A stretch of 33,658 nt of DNA, from NCBI GenBank assembly GCA_003212195.1, contig QCQM01000009.1, forward strand, positions 1 to 33,658, given 5' to 3'. This DNA is from Prochlorococcus sp. AG-449-O05 (GTDB taxonomy: Bacteria; Cyanobacteriota; Cyanobacteriia; PCC-6307; Cyanobiaceae). The notes beneath the pieces are model-generated. The model was not told where the DNA came from, ran no database searches, and worked only from the letters and a program-made list of their open reading frames with translations. Of this stretch, positions 27,017 through 33,658 are shown piece after piece; the first letter of the stretch is position 1, and every line of letters begins with the position of its first letter. Position numbers and translations under genes: made by a program.

Positions 27017-27163
27017 ATGTCTAATTCTCAAGCTCCAATGCAGGCTGCGGAAGTCCGCGTTTATCCTATATTTACTGTTCGTTGGCTAGCAGTTCACGCT
27101 TTAGCTATTCCATCAGTATTCTTTCTGGGTTCCATTGCTGCTATGCAATTCGTAGCCCGATAA
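27017..27163 (+). CDS. psbF: Cytochrome b559 beta subunit
   Basis: The 48-residue partner of PsbE. The single membrane helix contains the haem ligand H27 in [21 protein letters not shown] before it and the C-terminal AAMQFVAR are the standard PsbF sequence. The N-terminal extension [11 protein letters not shown] is more variable. It starts 2 bases after the psbE stop and ends 11 bases before psbL. A longer overlapping open frame here is only a shifted shadow. Confidence 0.98.
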
Positions 27164-27174
27164 ATTTAACAATC

Positions 27175-27294
27175 ATGCAAGTTAACGAAAATCCTAACAA
27201 AGTTCCAGTTGAACTTAATCGTACAAGCCTTTATTTAGGCTTACTATCAGTCTTTGTATTGGGAATTTTATTTTCCAGTTACTTTTTCAATTAA
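27175..27294 (+). CDS. psbL: Photosystem II protein L
   Basis: The 39-residue single-span PSII subunit lies near the QA site and the dimer interface. The sequence [20 protein letters not shown] and the ending FSSYFFN are the highly conserved PsbL pattern. ATG 27175 gives exactly the family length. An upstream in-frame start (27082) would add sequence translated from psbF in another frame and is rejected. It lies 11 bases after psbF and 9 before psbJ. Confidence 0.98.
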
Positions 27295-27303
27295 ATTAAA
27301 ACT

Positions 27304-27501
27304 ATGAGTAAATTAAAAGGACCTGATGGAAGAATTCCAGATAGACTTCCCGACGGTAGACCAGCAGTTGCATGGGAAAGAAGATGGACTGAAGGAACTC
27401 TCCCTCTATGGCTTGTTGCTACGGCAGGTGGAATTGCAGTTATCTTCGTTTTGGGTATATTTTTCTATGGTTCCTACCAAGGGGTTGGAGCTGGAGGCTA
27501 A
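27304..27501 (+). CDS. psbJ: Photosystem II protein J
   Basis: The 65-residue PsbJ affects electron flow around QA/QB and late PSII assembly. It has one membrane helix, [20 protein letters not shown], and ends [13 protein letters not shown], as PsbJ does. The N-terminal [21 protein letters not shown] extension is the longer form typical of marine picocyanobacteria. It is the last gene of psbEFLJ; the 43 bases to the convergent mtnP stop contain only a weak 5-bp hairpin. Confidence 0.97.
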   Translation: MSKLKGPDGRIPDRLPDGRPAVAWERRWTEGTLPLWLVATAGGIAVIFVLGIFFYGSYQGVGAGG

Positions 27502-27544
27502 CAAATCCTTACCTTGACTTGCTAATCACTTATATCAAATAAGC

Positions 27545-28438
27545 CTAATAAGAATCAGTAAATATCCTGAGTTTCTCTTTTGTGGAACTTGGGATACTTT
27601 CTTTTTGGGTTATCAATCCATCTTTTAATGAAAAATGAGATTTACTTTTTGGTCTTTCTTTTTCAATTAATTTAGCTACTTCAAATATTATTTTATTAGC
27701 CACTTCAGTATTTGATCTAAGATTATCCAAAACCATCTCTACAGAAACTTCTTGATGAGTTTGATGCCAGCAATCATAATCAGTAACCATAGATAATGAG
27801 GAGTAAGCTATTTCGGCTTCTTTAGCTAATCTTGCTTCTGTGTGGTTCGTCATTCCAATTATTGAACATCCCCAACTCCTATATAAATTAGATTCTGCTC
27901 TAGTTGAGAAAGCGGGACCTTCCATTGCTAGATAGGTACCCCCTCTATGCAATTGTCTACCGCCAGGAATATTTTTTTCTCCGATTTCACTTAATATACG
28001 TGATAAATTTGTGCAGAAGGGATCTCCCATAGTTACGTGAGCAACAGCTCCCTCGTTAAAGAAGGTTGCAGGTCTATTTTTTGTCCGGTCGATAAATTGA
28101 TCTGGAACCACTATATCAAGTGGCCTTATCTGTTCTTGTAATGAACCAACTGCTGATGGAGCAATAATCCATCTTACTCCTATTGATCTTAGAGCCCAAA
28201 TATTAGCTTTGTAAGGGACTTCAGAAGGATTTAAACTATGTGTTCTGCCATGCCTAGGAATAAATGCTATCTCTAGGTTTCCAAGATTATATACTTTTAT
28301 TGAATCAGAAGGTTTACCATAGGGAGTATTAATTTCTAGTTCTCTTAAGTACTCTATTTGATCCATTGAATAAAATCCACTTCCACCAATCACTCCTAAT
28401 CTTGATTTTTCAATTGGTAATAAATGTTCTTTATTCAT
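27545..28438 (-). CDS. mtnP: 5'-methylthioadenosine phosphorylase
   Basis: This enzyme cleaves methylthioadenosine to adenine and methylthioribose-1-phosphate, clearing the by-product of polyamine synthesis. The 297 residues of this PNP-type phosphorylase show the phosphate motifs GVIGGSGFY at 15-23 and PRHGRTH at 61-67, the substrate residues in YLAMEGPAFSTR, and VTDYDCW with D220 and D222 for the purine base. The segment MTNHTEARLAKE has HT where many bacterial MTAPs have MP, which may affect the base-specificity region. The divergent selD fusion begins just 10 bases upstream. Confidence 0.94.
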   Translation of the reverse strand: MNKEHLLPIEKSRLGVIGGSGFYSMDQIEYLRELEINTPYGKPSDSIKVYNLGNLEIAFIPRHGRTHSLNPSEVPYKANIWALRSIGVRWIIAPSAVGSLQEQIRPLDIVVPDQFIDRTKNRPATFFNEGAVAHVTMGDPFCTNLSRILSEIGEKNIPGGRQLHRGGTYLAMEGPAFSTRAESNLYRSWGCSIIGMTNHTEARLAKEAEIAYSSLSMVTDYDCWHQTHQEVSVEMVLDNLRSNTEVANKIIFEVAKLIEKERPKSKSHFSLKDGLITQKESIPSSTKEKLRIFTDSY

Positions 28439-28448
28439 AGTGATGTAA

Positions 28449-30620
28449 ATGGCTTTTAATCATCTGGTACTAATTGGAGGAGGACACTCAAATGTTTCTT
28501 TATTGAAGAAATGGTTAATGTTTCCGAAATTAATGCCAGAAATTCCTGTTTCAATTATATCTAGAGATTCTCATTTAGTTTATTCGGCTATGTTCCCATC
28601 GGTGATTTCAAAATCAATCACTTTAGAAGAGAGTTTAATTGATATAAAATCTTTAGCAAAAAATGCAAAAGTATCTTTTATAGAAGAAGAAGTAAAGGAT
28701 ATTGATTTCAATTTAAAGAAAATTGTTTTAAGTAATAGACCTTCAGTTAATTATTCGAAGTTGGTACTTAATTATGGAAGTCAAACAATAATTCCAGAAG
28801 AATTTGAATCACTAGTTAAAAATCGAAATGCTTTTTCAATTAAACCTTTTTTAAAGGCTTATGACTCAATACTAAAAGAGGACATTTTTGATTCAGTAAA
28901 TGAACTTCCATTCGTAATTGTTGGTAGTGGCCTTGCTGCAATTGAAGTATCTTATGCTTTGAGAAAAAGATGGGGAGATAGACCTTTAAAACTATTATGT
29001 GATTCAAGAAAAATTAGTAATACAATTCTAAAAAGTTTACGGAATTCCAATATTGATTTAGTTGAAAAACTTAATTTTGATTATGGCAAGATTCTTTTAT
29101 GTACTGGAAATACATCTCCGTTATGGGCACAAAAAAAATTATTAGATTCGGATTCTTATGGCAGAATAATTACAAATCGGAATTTACAGATAAAAAATTT
29201 CTCTGGAGTCTTTGCTGTCGGTGATTGCGCAGTTGTAGGTTCAGCAAAAAGACCAGCATCGGGAGTTTTTGCAGTAAAAATTGTAAATACATTAGTACAA
29301 AATCTAAAAAAAGATATAGAAGGAAGATCATTAAAAAAGTGGTTTCCTCAAAAGATCGGATTGCAAATAGTAAATATATTTCCAAGCCATCATCCCAAGG
29401 CTTTTGCTATTTATCGCAATTTTGTTTTCGGCCCTTATTTTATTTTTTGGATTTTAAAGAATAAAATTGATCTCAACTTTATTAAAAAGTTCAGATCAAA
29501 AAGGCTAATTATGAAGAGTAGTGAAAAAAATATATCATTGAATGATTGCAGAGGATGCGCAGCTAAAATTCCTCAGTTTGTTTTGAATAAATCATTAATA
29601 AATTCTAATTTAAATTCTTTTGCCTCATCACCTGAAGATTCAGTTGAGATATATCAAAATGGTCAAGATATTATCTTGCAAAGTGTAGATGGATTTCCTG
29701 CTTTGGTAAGTGATCCTTGGCTTAATGCAAAAATTACTACTTTGCATGCTTGCTCAGATTTGTGGGCATGCGGAGCAAAACTTTCATCCGCGCAGGCTTT
29801 AATTTCATTACCAAAAGTTGAAAGGGAATTTCAGAGTTACCTCTTTTCTCAATCACTTCAAGGTATTAAATCAACAGTTGAGGATCATGGAGGTGAATTA
29901 CTTGGAGGCCATACTTTCGAGGCAAGAAGTTTAGTAAATAAACCTTATTCATTAGGAATAGATATTTCTTTAACAGTTCAAGGTATTTTAAAAAATGGAG
30001 CAAAACCATGGCTTAAATCTGGAATGAATATTGGAGATATTCTCATGATGTCTAGACCTCTGGGCGTTGGGATTTACTTTGCCGGTCAAATGCAAAATAT
30101 TAATATGTTAGGTAGTTCTTCTGAAGTAATTAATAACTTAGTAAATAGTCAGCAATATTTGATTGATGAAATTTATCTTTTTCAAAATCAATTTAAAGAA
30201 TCATTAGTCAATGCTGCGACTGACATTACTGGATATGGATTTATTGGACATCTTAAAGAAATGGTTGAATCATCTAATTTATACAGGCAAAGCAATAATC
30301 TTGAGCCACTAAAAGTTTTATTAGATTTATTTGCATTTAAAGCTTATCCTGGAGTATTTGATTTAATTAGAAAAGATGTTAAAAGTACTTTCTTTGAATC
30401 TAATAAAGAAATTTTTGATAAAATTTATAAATTAAATAAGCAAAAAAGAATAATTAATTTTTTAAACGAAAATTCATTAGATCAAGAGACTTTTAAAGAG
30501 CGAATATCATTACTATTAGATCCTCAAACATGTGGACCCTTATTGATTAGTTGCGATCGTAAATATGAAAATGTTCTAAAGGATAAATGGTACAAGGTTG
30601 GAGAGGTTGTAAAAATGTAA
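28449..30620 (+). CDS. selD: Fusion of NDH-2-like FAD oxidoreductase and SelD (selenophosphate synthase-like)
   Basis: The 723 residues join two enzymes. Residues 1 to about 345 are a pyridine-nucleotide disulfide oxidoreductase-type flavoprotein: GGGHSN near 9-14 for FAD, VIVGSGLAAIEVSYALRK for the second nucleotide, and GVFAVGDCA near 253-260. From about 360 it is a SelD/AIR-synthase fold, with CRGCAAK (C367, C370, K373), DGFPALVSDPWLNAKIT, HACSDLWACGA and GGELLGGHTFEARS. SelD makes selenophosphate from selenide and ATP. Aligned with E. coli GCGCK, the first Cys and the Lys are kept and the second Cys is Ala. Such fusions occur in cyanobacteria and are thought to serve selenium transfer to tRNA or another use; no Sec genes are here. 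The cca stop codon follows directly. Confidence 0.92.
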   Translation: MAFNHLVLIGGGHSNVSLLKKWLMFPKLMPEIPVSIISRDSHLVYSAMFPSVISKSITLEESLIDIKSLAKNAKVSFIEEEVKDIDFNLKKIVLSNRPSVNYSKLVLNYGSQTIIPEEFESLVKNRNAFSIKPFLKAYDSILKEDIFDSVNELPFVIVGSGLAAIEVSYALRKRWGDRPLKLLCDSRKISNTILKSLRNSNIDLVEKLNFDYGKILLCTGNTSPLWAQKKLLDSDSYGRIITNRNLQIKNFSGVFAVGDCAVVGSAKRPASGVFAVKIVNTLVQNLKKDIEGRSLKKWFPQKIGLQIVNIFPSHHPKAFAIYRNFVFGPYFIFWILKNKIDLNFIKKFRSKRLIMKSSEKNISLNDCRGCAAKIPQFVLNKSLINSNLNSFASSPEDSVEIYQNGQDIILQSVDGFPALVSDPWLNAKITTLHACSDLWACGAKLSSAQALISLPKVEREFQSYLFSQSLQGIKSTVEDHGGELLGGHTFEARSLVNKPYSLGIDISLTVQGILKNGAKPWLKSGMNIGDILMMSRPLGVGIYFAGQMQNINMLGSSSEVINNLVNSQQYLIDEIYLFQNQFKESLVNAATDITGYGFIGHLKEMVESSNLYRQSNNLEPLKVLLDLFAFKAYPGVFDLIRKDVKSTFFESNKEIFDKIYKLNKQKRIINFLNENSLDQETFKERISLLLDPQTCGPLLISCDRKYENVLKDKWYKVGEVVKM

Positions 30621-31868
30621 TTAATTTCTATTTAATTTGTCAATTTCCAAATATCTTAATCTTTTGATTTCCTTTCCCATCTCCTTCCCTGGGAACCATC
30701 CTTCTTTTTTTAATGTTTCTCCATCTTTTTTTGATTTTATGAATTTGTAAATATATAACCACTTAAACAATTTACGCCAGTATGGTCCTCCATCACAAAT
30801 TAATAGTTTAACTGTCTCATCATTAAGGTTTCTATCCTCAATAAATTCTGTCCAACCTGATGGAGAAAAAAGATTGAAATTTTTTTGGTTTGTATTTAAT
30901 ATCTTTTTTATATTTATATAATCTTCTAATATTTTTTTCTCACTATTATTTACCAAAAATCTTTGACATGCTTTTTCTAAATCTTCTGAATCTTTTAATA
31001 AGTAAAGCATATAATTTCCCTTTAACTTCTTAATCCAATTTAGTCCTCTTAAAAATCTTTTATCGACTTTAATATTTTCATTTAAGATTGAGATAATTTC
31101 CCATTCATGAATTATCGTAATCATATTAGTCAAATTATCGTGTTTGTATATTTCAGCTAGTTCCATCCTTATTCGTATACCTAGTGCAGGAGGGTAAATC
31201 ATTCTCTGATGAGTTTCTGAACTTTTCCATGGCCATTGTCTAACTGTTTCTTGAGATTGTTTGAGGGAATTATTTGAAATATTGAAATTTAACCTTGAAG
31301 CATATTTTGCACATCTAATTAATCTACTTGGATCATCTGAAATACTATTACTGTGAAGTAAGTTCAATCTTTTACTTTTTATATCAGAAATTCCTCCATA
31401 AAGATCATAGATTTTCCTTGTAGAGACCTCGAAGGCTATTGAATTTATAGTGAAATCTCTCCTCTTAAGATCCTCCTCAATAGTACTTTTATTTACTGTG
31501 GGATTTAAGCCTGGAGCAGAATAAATTTCTTTTCTTGCAGAAGCAATATCAATTTTATAGTCATTAATATTTATTTCTACAGTGTTGTATAAATTGAATT
31601 CCTTGATTAAACATAAATCTACATTTACAATATTTTTTTTTATAAATTTTGCAAGCGAAATAGAGGATCCTTCAATAACAAGATCAATATCTACAGGTTT
31701 AGAAAACGATTTTTTGTGGAATTTACTAATTAATAAATCTCTTAAATAACCGCCAACAAAAGCTACTTTAGTATTTTTATTAGATTCTATGTATTTAGTA
31801 ATTAGGTTATATAGATTAAATGGAATTTTGATTAATTCCTCTTGGATGTAATCAGCGATATCATTCAT
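30621..31868 (-). CDS. cca: tRNA nucleotidyltransferase (CCA-adding), class II
   Basis: This enzyme adds or repairs CCA at tRNA 3' ends; the tRNA in this window does not encode CCA. In the 415 residues the nucleotidyltransferase motifs are FVGGYLRDLL (37-46) and DIDLVIEG with D60 and D62. RRDFTIN (136-142) and the DPSRLIRCAKYASRLNF segment near 179-195 follow. The C-terminal part is divergent, so a poly(A) polymerase or an A- or CC-adding split form cannot be ruled out. It begins 5 bases after the uvrD stop, so the two are probably one operon. Its stop codon directly abuts the selD stop. Confidence 0.92.
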   Translation of the reverse strand: MNDIADYIQEELIKIPFNLYNLITKYIESNKNTKVAFVGGYLRDLLISKFHKKSFSKPVDIDLVIEGSSISLAKFIKKNIVNVDLCLIKEFNLYNTVEININDYKIDIASARKEIYSAPGLNPTVNKSTIEEDLKRRDFTINSIAFEVSTRKIYDLYGGISDIKSKRLNLLHSNSISDDPSRLIRCAKYASRLNFNISNNSLKQSQETVRQWPWKSSETHQRMIYPPALGIRIRMELAEIYKHDNLTNMITIIHEWEIISILNENIKVDKRFLRGLNWIKKLKGNYMLYLLKDSEDLEKACQRFLVNNSEKKILEDYINIKKILNTNQKNFNLFSPSGWTEFIEDRNLNDETVKLLICDGGPYWRKLFKWLYIYKFIKSKKDGETLKKEGWFPGKEMGKEIKRLRYLEIDKLNRN

Positions 31869-31873
31869 GACTT

Positions 31874-33658
31874 TTAACTTACATAACGAATTGGAGCTAA
31901 TCTGGGATCTAAAATTTTACTTCCTTTATCACCAAATTTTACTGCTAAGGATATTTTTTCACCGCTCCCAAAAATATGTATGATTTCACCTTTACCAAAT
32001 TTTGAATGAATTAGCTTATCTCCAACTATCCAGCTTTTCCCTTTACTGGGACCTGAATATAATTTTCTTACTGCATTTATAGGTTTGTTAACAGATTCAT
32101 TTGGATTGTTTCGATCAACTCTAGTTAAACGATCAAGATGCCAATCTCTTCTAATTGAAGCACCACCAGTTTGGGGTAATTCACCATCCATTAAATCTTC
32201 AGGTATTTCCGAAAGAAATATTGAAGGAATTGTTGCTTCACGCATTCCACCCCATAATCTTCTTTCTCTTGCATGACTCAAGAAAACTCTTTCTTTTGCT
32301 CTAGTAATTCCTACATAGCATAATCTTCTTTCCTCTTCCAGAAGTGAGGGAGTATCTATTGATCTATGGCTCGGGAAGAGACCTTGTTCTAAGCCAGTGA
32401 TAAAAACATTTTGAAATTCTAAACCCTTACTATTATGCAGAGTCATAAGAGTTACAGAGTTAGGATTATTTTTCTTTGTGTCATTATCAGTCGTTAAGGC
32501 TGCTGTAGAGAGAAATCCTTCTACATCTCCACTTTCTGTTTCTTCTTCATATTGAGTAGCGGCATTAATTAGTTCTTGTAAGTTATTTCTTCTATCTTCA
32601 GATTCTTCACTCCCACTAGCTAGTAAGTCACTTAAATAACCACTTTTTTCTAAGATTAGTTGTAGTAGTTGAGCAGGGCCTGAATTTTCAAGATAGCAAA
32701 GTAGATCATTCATAACTTCAGTAAATTTATTAATTCCTTTGGATGATCGGCCTATTGTTGCTTCAAGACTTTGCTTATCATTTAGAACCTCCCATAATGG
32801 AATATTTAACCTGTTAGATATTTCATTAAGTTTTTGAATAGTAGTCTTACCAATCCCTCTTCTAGGAACATTTATGATACGCAAAAGACTAACATTATCT
32901 GAAGAATTAACCAGAACTTTCAAATATGCTATTGCATCTTTGATTTCCCTTCTATCATAAAAGCGCAATCCTCCGAAAATCGTATAAGGAATTCGCCATC
33001 TCACAAGAGATTCCTCTAATACTCTTGACTGGGCTCTCGTTCGATATAAAATTGCAAAATTTTTCCAAACTGGGTTTTGATTATAGTTATTGAGTGATTT
33101 TATTTTATTGGTAATTGCTTCTGCCTCAGAAATTTCATCGTCACAGCTGAGTAACTTTAAAAGCTCCCCTTTTTCTTTAGTAGCTCTTAAAACTTTCTCA
33201 ATTCTCTCAGAGTTGTTTTCAATTAGTGAGTTTGCAGCATCAAGGATATTTGAAGATGACCTATAATTTTCTTCTAATTTAATCAAAGATGATTTTGTAT
33301 CGTCGTTGATTGAAGTTTTAAAATCTTCTTGAAAACCAATTAAAATTCTGAAGTCAGCTGCTCTGAAACTATAAATACTTTGATCAGCATCCCCAACTAC
33401 AAAAATTGACCGATCTTCCCAATTGAAGAATTTTTTTGGTTCAGTATTTCCAGCCGTAATTAATTTTATAAGTTCATATTGTGTTCTATTTGTATCTTGA
33501 TATTCGTCAACTAAAATATGTTTAAATCTATTGTGCCAGTAATCTCTGACCTTATCATTTTGCCTCAATAAGAAAACAGGCAAAAGTAGAAGATCATCAA
33601 AGTCTAAAGAATTATTTTTTGAGAGCGAAATCCTATATCTCTTGTATGCTTCTGCAAC
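31874..33658 (-). CDS. uvrD: UvrD/PcrA-type superfamily 1 DNA helicase, 5' end missing
   Basis: This 3'-5' helicase acts in nucleotide excision and mismatch repair. The frame runs off the right edge, so the start and Walker A lie outside; the first visible residues end in SLDFDDLLLLP, a typical UvrD segment. Visible motifs are VDEYQDTN (II), VVGDADQSIYSFRAAD (III), NYRSS (IV), TLMTLHNSKGLEFQNVF (V) and CYVGITRAKERVF (VI). The C-terminus has the Tudor-like RNA-polymerase-binding segment GDKLIHSKFGKGEIIHIFG. Residues from the in-frame TTG at 33583 are not the true start. It precedes cca by 5 bases. Confidence 0.96.
   Translation of the reverse strand, partial: VAEAYKRYRISLSKNNSLDFDDLLLLPVFLLRQNDKVRDYWHNRFKHILVDEYQDTNRTQYELIKLITAGNTEPKKFFNWEDRSIFVVGDADQSIYSFRAADFRILIGFQEDFKTSINDDTKSSLIKLEENYRSSSNILDAANSLIENNSERIEKVLRATKEKGELLKLLSCDDEISEAEAITNKIKSLNNYNQNPVWKNFAILYRTRAQSRVLEESLVRWRIPYTIFGGLRFYDRREIKDAIAYLKVLVNSSDNVSLLRIINVPRRGIGKTTIQKLNEISNRLNIPLWEVLNDKQSLEATIGRSSKGINKFTEVMNDLLCYLENSGPAQLLQLILEKSGYLSDLLASGSEESEDRRNNLQELINAATQYEEETESGDVEGFLSTAALTTDNDTKKNNPNSVTLMTLHNSKGLEFQNVFITGLEQGLFPSHRSIDTPSLLEEERRLCYVGITRAKERVFLSHARERRLWGGMREATIPSIFLSEIPEDLMDGELPQTGGASIRRDWHLDRLTRVDRNNPNESVNKPINAVRKLYSGPSKGKSWIVGDKLIHSKFGKGEIIHIFGSGEKISLAVKFGDKGSKILDPRLAPIRYVS

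Noticed and set aside
27082-27294. Longer 70-codon frame spanning psbF into psbL
   Set aside because: The upstream part is psbF in another frame; only the final 39 codons from 27175 form PsbL.
27326-27517. 63-codon frame overlapping psbJ
   Set aside because: PsbJ in the other frame has complete family sequence, so this is a shifted shadow.
27529-27543. CTTAT-ATCAA-ATAAG between psbJ and mtnP as terminator
   Set aside because: The stem is short and A+T-rich with no T-run on either strand.
1-33658. CRISPR, insertion sequences, prophage or toxin-antitoxin modules
   Set aside because: No spaced direct repeats, transposase, integrase or terminal inverted repeats were seen; all genes but a few shadows are recognisable core genes.

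Overview
This window reads as a piece of chromosome from a high-light-adapted Prochlorococcus, or a very close marine picocyanobacterium. The base composition is strongly A+T-rich and the genes are tightly packed. It carries photosystem II genes (psbK, psbE-psbF-psbL-psbJ), NDH-1 genes (ndhC-ndhK-ndhJ), Mg-chelatase chlD, the PSII assembly genes ycf48 and rubA, and a class-I photolyase. I see no insertion sequence, prophage, CRISPR array, rRNA or sign of a genomic island. The assignment to Prochlorococcus rests on composition and gene content; I could not compare it with any genome.

Layout. 1-5.4 kb: a 5'-truncated sensor histidine kinase resembling the Hik2/chloroplast sensor kinase family, cobS, tgt, psbK, a Gfo/Idh-type oxidoreductase and a CNNM/CorC-type CBS membrane protein. 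5.4-10.6 kb: a CAU-anticodon tRNA, pyrE with a YgfZ-like folate-binding protein, a TM0106-type RecB-like/RNase H-like fusion, a hexose phosphomutase and rdgB. 10.6-18.1 kb: a carotenoid oxygenase, hisB and fabI on the minus strand, then a redoxin-like protein and a DegT-type aminotransferase on the plus strand, then folK, a Nudix hydrolase and a photolyase on the minus strand. 18.1-25.1 kb: chlD, an Mce-type substrate-binding protein with its ABC ATPase, a YvcK/CofD-like protein and ndhC-ndhK-ndhJ. 25.1-27.5 kb: rubA-ycf48-psbE-psbF-psbL-psbJ. 27.5-33.7 kb: mtnP, an NDH-2-like/SelD fusion, cca, and uvrD running off the right edge.

How the genes work together. The clearest functional block is the divergent pair ndhCKJ and rubA-ycf48-psbEFLJ, which joins an NDH-1 module (cyclic electron flow and respiration) to cytochrome b559, small PSII subunits and two PSII assembly factors. 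psbK and chlD add to the photosynthesis theme. The rest is housekeeping: tRNA maturation and modification (tgt, cca, perhaps selD), nucleotide-pool cleaning (rdgB, Nudix), DNA repair (phr, uvrD), and synthesis of histidine, fatty acids, folate, cobalamin and pyrimidines. Genes abut or overlap in many places: stop codons interlock at yvcK/ndhJ, degT/phr and the kinase/cobS junction, and the divergent mtnP and selD starts lie 10 nt apart.

No stretch over 300 bases lacks a gene; the longest gaps are about 140 bases. I found no unmistakable undescribed system. The items most worth a second look are the NDH-2/SelD fusion with its altered active-site motif, the TM0106-type protein whose RecB-like half seems to have lost its catalytic residues, and the palindrome cluster in the ndhC-rubA control region.
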